Positions 13,682 to 22,645 of a stretch of 22,645 nucleotides of DNA are shown here, piece by piece (within the stretch, counting starts at the first letter, position 1; every line of letters starts with the position of its first letter). A program made the position numbers and the translations under genes. Source of the DNA: an uncultured Bacilli bacterium (lineage in GTDB: Bacteria; Bacillota_I; Bacilli_A; RF39; UBA660). The notes under the pieces are model-generated. The model was not told the origin of the DNA. It saw only the letters and a list, made by a program, of their open reading frames with translations, and did not search any database. Location of the stretch: contig CANQMF010000011.1 of NCBI GenBank assembly GCA_947624915.1, positions 1-22,645 on the forward strand, written 5' to 3'.

Positions 13682-13704
13682 TAAATGTTATCATATTAAG
13701 CTAT

Positions 13705-14322
13705 TTATATTTTTCGATATAAACCAATGGCTTTTCCTAAAATAAATACCTTATCTAAAATAATAGGTTCCATTGTTTGGTTTTCGGGCTGTAAACGAAA
13801 GTAGCCTTTCTCTTTATAAAATCTTTTTAGTGTTACTTCATTATCTTCTGTCATGGCGACAACAATTTCCCCGTTGTGGGCTTGTTTGGCTTTTTCAACA
13901 ATGACAATATCCCCGTCTAAAATACCAGCATCAATCATACTTTCACCACTGACATTTAAAGTAAATACATCTTTGTTTTTCGGTATTAAATAGGCTGGCA
14001 ATGAAAAAAATTCATCAGGGTTCTCAATAGCCTCAATTGGAGAGCCGGCTGTCACTTTACCAAGTAATGGGACCTCGACAACCTTACCATTATCTGGTAA
14101 AAACTCATTATCAACCATTAATTCAATGGTTCTGTTTTTATTTGCACCTTTTTTTATGTATCCTTTATCGGCCAAACAATCAAGATGGGCTTGAACAGTT
14201 GCTGGCGATGAAACGTTAATAGCTTGCGCAATTTCTCTTACTGTTGGTGGATAACCATGGACTACGATATATTCCTTAACATAATTTAGCGTGTCTTCTT
14301 GCCTTTTTGTTAGTTTATCCAT
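13705..14322 (-). CDS. lexA: LexA repressor
   Basis: LexA is the SOS-response repressor; it cleaves itself when RecA filaments form on damaged DNA. The 205-aa length is standard. The N-terminal winged helix-turn-helix reads KRQEDTLNYVKEYIVVHGYPPTVREIAQAINVSSPATVQAHLDCLADKGYI. The cleavage site is Ala92-Gly93 in VTAGSP. The latent serine protease has Ser128 (VSGESM) and Lys166 (EVTLKRF). All key residues are present, so it should be fully functional. ATG 14322 follows AAGGAGG at 5 nt. The promoter and a LexA box upstream indicate autoregulation. The gene is divergent from the transketolase and shares its control region, recalling the B. subtilis lexA/tkt neighbourhood with the intervening yneA-yneB-ynzC genes missing. 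Confidence 0.97.
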   Translation of the reverse strand: MDKLTKRQEDTLNYVKEYIVVHGYPPTVREIAQAINVSSPATVQAHLDCLADKGYIKKGANKNRTIELMVDNEFLPDNGKVVEVPLLGKVTAGSPIEAIENPDEFFSLPAYLIPKNKDVFTLNVSGESMIDAGILDGDIVIVEKAKQAHNGEIVVAMTEDNEVTLKRFYKEKGYFRLQPENQTMEPIILDKVFILGKAIGLYRKI

Positions 14323-14343
14323 AATGACCTCCTTACCATCTAA

Positions 14344-14372
14344 ATTTTATCATATTATGTATATCTTGTCAA
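14344..14372 (-). promoter_or_regulatory. lexA: lexA promoter
   Basis: On the minus strand TTGACA (14372-14367), a 17-nt spacer and TAAAAT (14349-14344) form a strong promoter starting near 14337. Its -35 box overlaps the LexA operator. Confidence 0.75.
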
Positions 14373-14383
14373 ACATTTGTTTG
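14370..14383. promoter_or_regulatory. LexA box (SOS operator) between lexA and tkt
   Basis: CAAACATTTGTTTG has perfect CAAAC/GTTTG half-sites separated by four bases. It is a close variant of the Gram-positive LexA operator CGAACN4GTTCG, with A/T in place of one G/C pair. It overlaps the lexA -35 and abuts the tkt promoter. Repression of lexA itself is very likely; an effect on tkt is possible. Confidence 0.75.
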
Positions 14384-14412
14384 TTTAAAGAAAAATTAAG
14401 GCATGATATAAT
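14384..14412 (+). promoter_or_regulatory. tkt: tkt promoter
   Basis: TTTAAA (14384-14389), a 17-nt spacer and TATAAT (14407-14412) with an upstream TGA form an extended -10 promoter, starting near 14419. It begins at the base next to the LexA box. Confidence 0.7.
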
Positions 14413-14437
14413 AAAAATATATAGTAAGGAGGATATG

Positions 14438-16408
14438 ATGAGTGATAAAGAGATAATTGCCAATATAAAAAGTTTGGGTATTGATATGATTAATCAGGCT
14501 AAAAGTGGACATCCAGGAATTGTTTTAGGTGCCGCACCTATTTTGTATAGTTTATATGCTAATCATTTAAACATAAATACTAAGGATTACAATTGGTTTA
14601 ATCGTGATCGTTTTGTTATGTCAGCCGGACATGGTTCAGCCCTTTTATATGCAACCCTGTTTATGAGTGGATTTCCACTTTCGTTAGATGATTTGAAACA
14701 ATTTCGTCAAATAAATTCTAAAACCCCAGGTCATCCAGAAGTTTATGTAACGCCCGGTGTTGATTGCTCAACAGGACCTTTGGGACAAGGTATAGCTACA
14801 GCAGTAGGTATGGCATTAGGAGAAAAAATTTTACATGAAAGATATCGTATAGATGAAAAAGAATCACTGGTCGATTATAAAATATATGTCTTAGTTGGAG
14901 ATGGAGATCTTATGGAAGGCATATCCTATGAGGCTGCTTCTTTAGCTGGTACTTTGAAATTAAATAACTTAATTGTTATATATGATTCCAATGACATATC
15001 ATTAGATGGACCAACAAATAAAACATTTACTGAAAATACTAGAGATCGCTTTGATGCTATGGGATGGACAACCTCTTTTGTGCATAACGGTAATAATTTA
15101 ACAGAATTAAATTATGCTATCAGTCATGCTAAAAAAGCTAATGCTCCGGCCTTTATCGAGGTTAAGACCAAAATAGGAGATGGCTCTTTATTAGAAGGTA
15201 CGTCAAGTGTACATGGTAAGTGTTTAACGACGGAGGATATTTATCAACTTAAGGAAAAACTAGGATTACCACAAGATAATTTTTATTATAATCCAAATTG
15301 TATTGACTATTTAAAGAGTAAAATAAATAGTAGAGTGGATAATAAATATCAAAAGACTAATAAATTATATAATGCATATCTTAGTTCTGGTAAAGATAGC
15401 GTTGAGTATCTTTTTAATCGTGAAGTTAAATATGATTTATTTAGTAACAACTGGAATTTAGATGAACATCAGAAAGAAGCAACTCGTGATACGAACAAAA
15501 TATTTATGGATTATTTGAACCATAATATAAAAAATTTTGTGGGTGGTAGTGCTGATTTAGGTAGTACAACTAAAACTTATGATCAAAATTTAGATGATAT
15601 TAGCAAAGATCATTTTGATGGTAGTAATATTTGGTTTGGTGTACGTGAACATGCTATGGGAGCTATTTTAAACGGAATGGCTTTAGTTGGGTTAAAACCA
15701 TATGGTTCAACTTTTTTGAGCTTTTCAGATTATATAAAACCAGCCATTAGAATGTCATCATTAATGGCATTACCTGTTATCTATATTTTTTCACATGATT
15801 CAATTTACGTTGGACCTGATGGACCAACTCATCAACCTATAGAGCAGTTAGCTATGTTGCGATCAATCCCTAAAATGAAGGTTTTTAGACCATCTGATAT
15901 AAATGAATTGTTAGGCTGTTGGCAAGTGATCATAAATACTAGTCATAATCCTAGTTCATTAATTTTAAGTCGTAATGAAGTTGAAAGACATCCTAATACT
16001 AGTGCCAAAGGGGCTGCTTTAGGAGGGTATATTTACTATCAAGAGAAGGGGGATTTAGATACTATTCTAATTGCTACAGGGACTGAACTTACTTATGCTC
16101 GTAATATTGGATATGAATTGTTACAAAAAGGATATAATAACTTTCGAATTGTTAGTATGCCATCAGTTGAACAATTCTTGGAAAACGATGATAGCTATAA
16201 ACAAAAGGTGCTTCCTTTAAATACGAAGAAGATTGTTATTGAAGCTGGCTCATCTTTTGGGTGGCATCGTATTTCAAAAGATAATATTTACTATATTACT
16301 CTGGACTCTTTTGGTAGTAGTGGATTGGAACAACAAGTTTTAGAATATATGCATTTTAGTTATGAAGATGTAAAAAAACGAGTTTTAGAAATTATGGATA
16401 TTAAATAG
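14438..16408 (+). CDS. tkt: Transketolase
   Basis: Transketolase moves two-carbon units between sugar phosphates in the pentose phosphate pathway, using thiamine diphosphate and Mg2+. The 656-aa product has the usual length. Signatures are SGHPG (residues 23-27), MSAGHGSALLYA, the TPP-binding GDGDLMEGISYEAASLAG (154-171) and IYDSNDISLDG, then FVGGSADL. The second subunit-like domain has GVREHAMG, with the glutamate that activates TPP, then HDSIYVGPDGPTHQP and the C-terminal AGSSFGW. All domains (PP, Pyr, C) are complete. ATG 14438 is chosen over ATG 14435 because AAGGAGG (14426-14432) ends 5 nt before it. In a reduced genome lacking much of the TCA cycle this would supply ribose and erythrose phosphates; that setting is inference. 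It is divergent from lexA and followed by yneF. Confidence 0.97.
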   Translation: MSDKEIIANIKSLGIDMINQAKSGHPGIVLGAAPILYSLYANHLNINTKDYNWFNRDRFVMSAGHGSALLYATLFMSGFPLSLDDLKQFRQINSKTPGHPEVYVTPGVDCSTGPLGQGIATAVGMALGEKILHERYRIDEKESLVDYKIYVLVGDGDLMEGISYEAASLAGTLKLNNLIVIYDSNDISLDGPTNKTFTENTRDRFDAMGWTTSFVHNGNNLTELNYAISHAKKANAPAFIEVKTKIGDGSLLEGTSSVHGKCLTTEDIYQLKEKLGLPQDNFYYNPNCIDYLKSKINSRVDNKYQKTNKLYNAYLSSGKDSVEYLFNREVKYDLFSNNWNLDEHQKEATRDTNKIFMDYLNHNIKNFVGGSADLGSTTKTYDQNLDDISKDHFDGSNIWFGVREHAMGAILNGMALVGLKPYGSTFLSFSDYIKPAIRMSSLMALPVIYIFSHDSIYVGPDGPTHQPIEQLAMLRSIPKMKVFRPSDINELLGCWQVIINTSHNPSSLILSRNEVERHPNTSAKGAALGGYIYYQEKGDLDTILIATGTELTYARNIGYELLQKGYNNFRIVSMPSVEQFLENDDSYKQKVLPLNTKKIVIEAGSSFGWHRISKDNIYYITLDSFGSSGLEQQVLEYMHFSYEDVKKRVLEIMDIK

Positions 16409-16433
16409 TAAGTTGCGTATAATTTACTAAGTC

Positions 16434-16462
16434 TTGTATTTTTAGTCATTATTTAGTAAAAT
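16434..16462 (+). promoter_or_regulatory. Promoter of yneF
   Basis: TTGTAT (16434-16439), a 17-nt spacer and TAAAAT (16457-16462) lie in the 78-bp gap after tkt. The start near 16469 gives a leader of about 18 nt that includes the AAAGGA ribosome site. Confidence 0.55.
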
Positions 16463-16486
16463 ATCGTATATGAAAGGACGGATATA

Positions 16487-16705
16487 ATGAGTTTTCTAGT
16501 CGATTTATTACAGATACTAGTAGGAATTGTTATTGGTGGTGTTATTGGTTTCTTTGTAGCACGTCATTATATGCAAAAGATGATCAAAAAAAATCCACCA
16601 ATCAATGAACAGATGATAAAAGCAATGATGAGCCAAATGGGTCGTACCCCAAGCCAGAAACAAGTGAACCAAATGATGAAACAAATGACTAAGTATATGG
16701 ACTAG
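16487..16705 (+). CDS. yneF: YneF-family (UPF0154) membrane protein
   Basis: The 72-aa product matches the UPF0154/YneF family. It has one N-terminal membrane helix (residues about 5-27, [20 protein letters not shown]) and then a basic segment. The family signature [19 protein letters not shown] follows, then [13 protein letters not shown]. The N-terminus is probably outside or buried and the signature cytoplasmic. Its function is not established. In B. subtilis yneF lies downstream of tkt (after yneE/sirA), so this position is conserved. The start follows AAAGGA. The last codons overlap the 5' arm of a hairpin followed by seven T. Confidence 0.92.
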   Translation: MSFLVDLLQILVGIVIGGVIGFFVARHYMQKMIKKNPPINEQMIKAMMSQMGRTPSQKQVNQMMKQMTKYMD

Positions 16706-16715
16706 TCATTTTTTT
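16683..16715 (+). terminator. Terminator or attenuator between yneF and murF
   Basis: AAATGACTA (16683-16691) pairs with TAGTCATTT (16703-16711) over 9 bp, across an 11-nt loop, and seven T (16709-16715) follow. The murF ribosome site AGGAGGG starts directly after the T-run. No separate murF promoter is visible, so partial read-through would set murF expression. Confidence 0.75.
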
Positions 16716-16725
16716 AGGAGGGAAG

Positions 16726-17919
16726 ATGTTTTTATCAGAAATATGTAATGTTATTGGTCAAAATTTACAGATTAGAGATAAAAAGATTAAAAATATTAAA
16801 CTAGATAGCAGAAAGTTAAAAAAAGGTGATGTATTTCTTTGTGTTAATGATGGATATAAGTATGTAAAAGAAGCGATTAAAAGAAAAGTTAGTCTCATTA
16901 TTTTAGATCGAGATATAGTAATCGATAGTAAAATTCCGATTATTAGAGTTGATGATACTATTAGAATTTTAGGATTACTAGCTAAGTATTTAAGAGAACA
17001 ATATCATGGTAAGGTTATTGCGGTAACTGGTAGTAATGGTAAAACAACAACAAAGGAATTATTGGAACATGTGTTAAGAACTAAATATAAAGTTTTAAAA
17101 AATGTAGGTAGTGAAAATAATCATATTGGAGTTCCTAAAACTTTATTGAATATCAATAGTAATTATGATTTTGTTGTTTTAGAACTAGGTACTAATCATC
17201 CTGGTGAAATACAATATTTAACTGATATTGCTAAACCAGATATAGCTTTAATTACTAATATTGGTATTGCTCATATCGGTAATTTTGGTAGTAAAAAAAA
17301 GATTAGAAAAGAGAAACTTAGTATTAAAGGAGTTAATACTACCTTATTTGTTAATGGTGAAGATAAATTACTAAAAAAAATAGATGCTATTAAGGTATAC
17401 ACTAAAGATGATCTAACTAAAAAACAATCTATTAATTTAGCCTTCGTATTCAAAGTGTGTGAGTATCTTGGTATGAAACAAAGTGATATAAAAAAAGCAT
17501 TAAGTACTTTTGTGGCTTTACCATCTAGAATGCATTATTATAAGGTTAAAGGTATTACTGTTATTGATGATGCTTATAATGCCTCTTATGAATCACTGAA
17601 GTATGGCCTTAGAGAAATTAAAGATTACTCTAGAAAGATTATCGTCCTAGGAGATATATTAGAATTAGGAAAATACAGTTCTAAAATACATAAACAGGTT
17701 TATCGAGAAATAAAAAAACTAAGTAATGTATTAGTAATTACAATTGGTAATGAAACATCATGTTTAAAACATACGATCCATTTTAATACTTTAGAAGATA
17801 TTATTGAATTTTTTAAGGTCTTTAATTTTGAGACAGATGACGTTATTTATATCAAAGGGTCTCATAATATGCGTTTATTTGAAATTGTTGAACCATTAGT
17901 AAGGCTTGTAAAAAAATAA
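16726..17919 (+). CDS. murF: UDP-MurNAc-tripeptide--D-Ala-D-Ala ligase (short form)
   Basis: MurF adds D-Ala-D-Ala to UDP-MurNAc-tripeptide using ATP, the last cytoplasmic step in making the peptidoglycan stem peptide. The N-terminal MurF fold is present (LDSRKLKKGDVFLCVNDG). So are the P-loop TGSNGKTTTKE (residues 101-111), ENNHIGVPKTLLNI, the central ITNIGIAHIGNFGS and DDAYNASYES (281-290), then VLGDILELG and IKGSHNMRLFEI. ATG 16726 follows AGGAGGG closely. The protein is only 397 aa, against about 450 for E. coli and B. subtilis MurF. The missing part is in the central domain, between NGEDKLL (210-216) and LAFVFKVCEYLGM (238-250), where the usual strand pair and the L-G-x-H-N-V-x-N motif are reduced to TKKQSINL. 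Function is likely but the central domain is trimmed. Confidence 0.92.
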   Translation: MFLSEICNVIGQNLQIRDKKIKNIKLDSRKLKKGDVFLCVNDGYKYVKEAIKRKVSLIILDRDIVIDSKIPIIRVDDTIRILGLLAKYLREQYHGKVIAVTGSNGKTTTKELLEHVLRTKYKVLKNVGSENNHIGVPKTLLNINSNYDFVVLELGTNHPGEIQYLTDIAKPDIALITNIGIAHIGNFGSKKKIRKEKLSIKGVNTTLFVNGEDKLLKKIDAIKVYTKDDLTKKQSINLAFVFKVCEYLGMKQSDIKKALSTFVALPSRMHYYKVKGITVIDDAYNASYESLKYGLREIKDYSRKIIVLGDILELGKYSSKIHKQVYREIKKLSNVLVITIGNETSCLKHTIHFNTLEDIIEFFKVFNFETDDVIYIKGSHNMRLFEIVEPLVRLVKK

Positions 17920-17998
17920 AATAAAATGTTATTATATGGCTATTGATGTTATATGAGATAAATAATCCAATAAAATAATGGTTAGTTAGAAGAAAAAG

Positions 17999-18007
17999 TG
18001 TTATAAT
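17999..18007 (+). promoter_or_regulatory. tgt: Extended -10 promoter of tgt
   Basis: TGT-TATAAT (17999-18007) is an extended -10 in the 152-bp gap between murF and tgt. The -35 region is poor. The start near 18014 would give a leader of about 58 nt. I looked for a preQ1 riboswitch in this leader and saw no recognisable one. Confidence 0.55.
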
Positions 18008-18041
18008 AATCGGTAGAATGTTATTTAACAAGTAAAATTAA

Positions 18042-20009
<1,968 letters not shown>

Positions 20010-20025
<16 letters not shown>

Positions 20026-20051
20026 CCAGTTAAAGTTAACAGTTCTTTGTT
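20010..20051. terminator. Strong bidirectional stem-loop
   Basis: AACAAAGAACTGTTAAC (20010-20026) and GTTAACAGTTCTTTGTT (20035-20051) form a perfect 17-bp stem with an 8-nt loop, overlapping the last codons of the phosphoesterase. The tails on both strands are A/T-rich. It probably ends both the tgt operon and the opposite small membrane-protein gene. Confidence 0.75.
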
Positions 20052-20143
20052 TATATTTTAGTGATTTTATATGTCCATTCTAAGCGTGTAAGTTGTTTGT
20101 ATCAAAATGATAAAATTTGTTTTAATTTCAAATATTTTTGAAT

Positions 20144-20518
20144 TCATTGATCTTTTGTTTCTTTTTTTGTTATGATTCCAATCATAGAACCTAGTATTGA
20201 GGATATTAAGATAATAGTATAATAAATAATTTTACTTATATTAAAACTACGATAGAAAAGTAAATTAATAATAATCAATAAAGCAATAAAAATAATGCCA
20301 AATTTTGCCCCCTCTAACCAACCATTCTTGGTTGCTCCTTTTCCAAAAGTAAATGATCCGATAAATAGACTTAACATAGGAATTAACAGTTTTAAAATAG
20401 TTAGACAGCTTCCTTTAATTACATTTAAATAGCTTAATAAAGATACTAGTATTAAAATAATCGTATAAGTAATTAAACTAATGCCCAAACTAATACCCAT
20501 TTTTTTAAAATAATTCAT
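20144..20518 (-). CDS. Four-helix membrane protein, TIGR04086-like, 124 aa
   Basis: The product resembles the TIGR04086/YrzE family of small Firmicute membrane proteins of unknown function. It has four hydrophobic helices at about residues 9-32, 39-58, 70-88 and 95-116. A short polar loop, FGKGATKNGWLEGAKFG (about 58-74), links helices 2 and 3 and contains the typical G-x-x-x-x-G-W-x-x-G pattern. Residues 117-124 are charged. The start is ATG at 20518 on the minus strand, with an AGGTGA ribosome site before it. A TATATT-like -10 may lie upstream on the minus strand, but no good -35 was found. Convergent with the phosphoesterase gene, and sharing its terminator, it appears to be a single-gene unit. 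Confidence 0.75.
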   Translation of the reverse strand: MNYFKKMGISLGISLITYTIILILVSLLSYLNVIKGSCLTILKLLIPMLSLFIGSFTFGKGATKNGWLEGAKFGIIFIALLIIINLLFYRSFNISKIIYYTIILISSILGSMIGIITKKETKDQ

Positions 20519-20610
20519 ATTATCACCTAATAAAATATATGTTTAAAGTAGATAAAGAATACAGAAAAAAATTAAACTATATTACTAGTTAATTAGTGTC
20601 AACTTTGAGT

Positions 20611-20648
20611 TTATTGATATTGACAATAAACAAAATCTATAATACAAT
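20611..20648 (+). promoter_or_regulatory. Promoter of the Big_2 surface gene with an inverted repeat over the -35
   Basis: TTGACA (20620-20625), a 17-nt spacer and TACAAT (20643-20648) form a strong promoter starting near 20655. The inverted repeat TTATTG (20611-20616) ... CAATAA (20624-20629) spans the -35 and could be an operator. A second candidate, TTATCA (20672-20677) with TATAAT (20695-20700) at 17 nt, lies downstream, so two tandem promoters are possible. Confidence 0.6.
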
Positions 20649-20722
20649 GATTGTGTTACAATAACGTGGTGTTATCATGGTATTGTCTATTGTTTATAAT
20701 AAGGGAAGGAAAGGATGGCAGT

Positions 20723-22495
20723 ATGGAAGATAAAAAACATGAGTTTGATGATTTAGATATCGATGATCTTACAGATTTAGATGAACTTGATGATTTGGAT
20801 ATTGATGGAATCAAAGATTTAGATGATGTTGATGCAACAGATAATTTAGAAGATATCGATAATCTTGACATGGATGATGCTCATAAGGAAAAGCATGAAG
20901 AACGATTTGACGATGCGAATATAGAAGAATTTGACACCGATAAATCGTTTATTGATGAAGAAAAAAATGATGACTTAGAAAACGATAAGAAGGAAAAAGA
21001 TGACGATTATGAAAAGGAAAAAGAGTTATCTAAAGAAGTTTTAGCTGAAGACACGATTGCTAAGAGAAAAGTTGTTGTTGATGACGATGAAGACGATGAT
21101 GACGAAAATGAGAAAAAGGGTAAGAAAGGGCTTACTATTGCTGCTGTGATTGCTGTTCTTGTCATTATTGCAGTTGTTGTTGTGTTGTTGTTATTAAAGG
21201 GTTGCGACGGCAAAAAGTATGTAGTTAGCTTTGATACTAAAGGTGGAAATACAATTGCTGAGCAGAAAATAAATGAAAATGGTACGATTGCTAAACCGGC
21301 CGATCCGACTAGAGAAGGGTATGAATTTGATGGTTGGTATTTAGATGGTGAAACAACAGAATTTGATTTTAGTACTAAAGTTAAATCAGATATGAAATTA
21401 GAGGCACATTGGGTAGAAAAAGACGATGGAAACGATATTGATTTGGAACTTGGTGGTATTAGTTTGACGCCTAACGAGCTGACTTTATCACCTGATGGAA
21501 CTTCATCTTTAACTTTATCAGCTCTTCCATTTGGTGCAGATATTCCAAGTGTTACATGGAGTAGTAGTAATCCAAATGTTGCAACTGTTGATGATCAAGG
21601 AAATGTCGTTGCTGTTGGTGAAGGAAGTTCAATAATAACGGCAACTACGAGCGATGGAAAGTTTAGCGCTACATGTACAGTAACGGTTGATAGTGGTGTT
21701 GTTGAGGAAACAGGGGTTACCATTTCACCAACATCAGCAACTGTTGTTCAAGGTAAAACGATTAAATTAACAGCTAAAATTCAGCCTGCTAATGCAACTA
21801 ACAAAGTTGTTACATGGACTAGTGATAATTCATCTGTTGCTAAAGTAAGCAGTAGTGGCGTAGTTACAGGTGTAAAACCAGGAAAAGCTAATATTACGGT
21901 TAAAACAGCTAATGGAAAGACAGCAACGGTAGTTGTAACTGTAACGTCACCAATTCTTGCTGAAAGTGTTTCTATTAGTGGTGCAAATACAGTAGTTGAA
22001 GGCGGAACGATTACTCTTAAAGCTAGCATTTTACCTAAAGATACTACTGATCAAACTGTTACATGGTCTGTTGCTAATGGTACTGGTCAAGCAAGTATTG
22101 ATACTAAAACGGGAAAACTTACAGCTAGAAAAGCGGGAACGGTAACAGTAACGGTAAGAACGGCTAATGGAAAGACAGCATCAAAACAAATTACAATTAC
22201 AGCAAAACCGGCAACACCAGCATCATATCGATTAGTTTTAACTCCGTTAATGACTGCATCTGGTATTCACCAATATAATTTTGAGGTTTTAAAAGATGGC
22301 AAACCATTTGATGATTATAAGCGCATTAAATATGGTGAAAGCAAATGGATAGATCAGGCTAATAAACATACGGATAGTGAAGGTATTGACTGTTCAAACA
22401 CGACAGCAGTTACAGCAATTATTTACTTAACGGATGGTACTACATCAAAGATCTCAGTCAGCTGTAATCCTCCTGAAGAGGTCAAAGAAAATTAA
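20723..22495 (+). CDS. Surface protein: Asp-rich cytoplasmic domain, one helix, InlB repeat, three Big_2 domains, 590 aa
   Basis: ATG 20723 follows AAGGA-AAGGATGG. Residues 1-130 are extremely acidic, with a recurring L-D-x-L-D-D-L-D pattern in 1-50 and a poly-Asp/Glu stretch near 119-130. Residues 137-158 are one membrane helix (TIAAVIAVLVIIAVVVVLLLL), preceded by Lys and followed by KGC. Residues 167-231 are a classical InlB B-repeat/Flg_new (FDTKGGNTI ... GYEFDGWYLDG ... LEAHW). Three bacterial Ig-like Big_2 domains follow at about 245-323, 331-407 and 414-493, each with the VTWS/T-S and G-K-A/T-V-T-V-x-T pattern. The last 90 residues form an unrecognised domain with three Cys. The topology should be N-in, C-out. 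It probably binds extracellular partners and could signal or anchor through the acidic domain. Cys161 after the helix is not a proper lipobox (K at -2, N-terminus too long). Confidence 0.88.
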   Translation: MEDKKHEFDDLDIDDLTDLDELDDLDIDGIKDLDDVDATDNLEDIDNLDMDDAHKEKHEERFDDANIEEFDTDKSFIDEEKNDDLENDKKEKDDDYEKEKELSKEVLAEDTIAKRKVVVDDDEDDDDENEKKGKKGLTIAAVIAVLVIIAVVVVLLLLKGCDGKKYVVSFDTKGGNTIAEQKINENGTIAKPADPTREGYEFDGWYLDGETTEFDFSTKVKSDMKLEAHWVEKDDGNDIDLELGGISLTPNELTLSPDGTSSLTLSALPFGADIPSVTWSSSNPNVATVDDQGNVVAVGEGSSIITATTSDGKFSATCTVTVDSGVVEETGVTISPTSATVVQGKTIKLTAKIQPANATNKVVTWTSDNSSVAKVSSSGVVTGVKPGKANITVKTANGKTATVVVTVTSPILAESVSISGANTVVEGGTITLKASILPKDTTDQTVTWSVANGTGQASIDTKTGKLTARKAGTVTVTVRTANGKTASKQITITAKPATPASYRLVLTPLMTASGIHQYNFEVLKDGKPFDDYKRIKYGESKWIDQANKHTDSEGIDCSNTTAVTAIIYLTDGTTSKISVSCNPPEEVKEN

Positions 22496-22500
22496 AATAT

Positions 22501-22535
22501 AAGGTATGGGAAACAAGTTTTTCTATACCTTTTTT
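22501..22535 (+). terminator. Terminator of the Big_2 surface gene
   Basis: AAGGTATGGGAAA (22501-22513) pairs with TTTTCTATACCTT (22519-22531) with two G-U pairs and a 5-nt loop, and six T end at 22535. It lies 5 nt after the stop. Confidence 0.8.
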
Positions 22536-22606
22536 GTAGTTACAAATAGTTAACCATTCATTACATACATGTTGAGTTATAATACATATGTCACAAAAAA
22601 ATAAAT

Positions 22607-22628
22607 AAAAAAAGATACCATCTGGTAT
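22607..22628 (-). terminator. Possible minus-strand terminator from a gene beyond the window
   Basis: Read on the minus strand, ATACC (22628-22624) and GGTAT (22619-22615) form a 5-bp stem, followed by C and seven T (22613-22607). This would end a gene coming leftwards from outside the window. The stem is short, so confidence is low. Confidence 0.4.
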
Positions 22629-22645
22629 AATTAAGTTGACAACAA

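Noticed and set aside
21198..21206. Lipobox at KGC (residue 161) of the Big_2 surface protein
   Set aside because: The cysteine is preceded by K-G after a helix that starts at residue 137, with a 130-aa acidic N-terminus. Signal peptidase II substrates have short N-termini and a different -3 to -1 pattern.
20656..22029. Minus-strand open frames opposite the Big_2 surface gene
   Set aside because: Their Ser- and Thr/Val-rich products are mirror effects of GAT/GAA and GTT/ACA codon runs in the real gene, with no ribosome sites.
22571..22583. TATAAT near 22578 as a promoter for a rightward gene
   Set aside because: There is no suitable -35 and no downstream gene within the window; A/T-rich DNA gives such hexamers by chance.

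Overview
The window is an AT-rich, standard-code stretch of chromosome from a low-GC Gram-positive bacterium. UGA acts as a stop here, for example ending truB, and Trp is UGG. Strong AGGAGG ribosome sites and TTGACA/TATAAT promoters are common. A LexA repressor with a GAAC-type operator, an adjacent transketolase and a YneF-family gene recall the lexA/tkt/yneF neighbourhood of Bacillus subtilis. A murF gene implies a peptidoglycan wall. This fits Bacilli or a wall-bearing, reduced-genome relative such as the uncultured gut lineages near the Mollicutes; that placement is inference, since nothing here is species-diagnostic.

The left third (1-4.6 kb) is accessory and partly decayed. It opens with the 5' part of a group II intron (about 32-402) that has neither its reverse transcriptase nor a recognisable domain V. 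Two unrecognised genes follow, a Cys-rich 195-aa protein and a 486-aa coiled-coil protein, each with its own promoter and separated by hairpin-rich non-coding DNA. Next come a short membrane protein, a broken histidine-kinase C-terminus, and a Nudix hydrolase whose natural ATG is out of frame by one base.

From 4.6 to 7.6 kb lie small housekeeping or envelope genes: CutA, a rhomboid protease coupled to a DUF4186 gene, a zinc-ribbon/membrane/WG-repeat protein, and a 45-aa charged peptide ending in a strong terminator. From 7.6 to 10.5 kb is a well-isolated unit for an 885-aa surface protein: a promoter with an inverted repeat over the -35, a possible 16-codon leader, a von Willebrand A domain with intact MIDAS, an InlB-like repeat, and a C-terminal lectin-like module resembling the variable proteins of diversity-generating retroelements. 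No retroelement is visible here.

From 10.6 to 20.1 kb is the conserved core. It runs Nudix - truB - sugar nucleotidyltransferase - Asn/Gln-rich protein; then divergent lexA and tkt sharing one 115-bp control region with a LexA box; then yneF - (terminator/attenuator) - murF; then tgt overlapping a metallophosphoesterase that carries Gly where the family has a metal-binding Asn. The right end has a small four-helix membrane protein (TIGR04086-like) and a second surface protein with an Asp-rich cytoplasmic domain, one membrane helix, an InlB-type repeat and three Big_2 domains.

I found no tRNA, rRNA, CRISPR array or complete transposon. The best leads are the vWA/lectin-like surface protein with its leader and operator, the LexA-tkt arrangement, the decayed kinase/Nudix junction, and the ORF-less group II intron.
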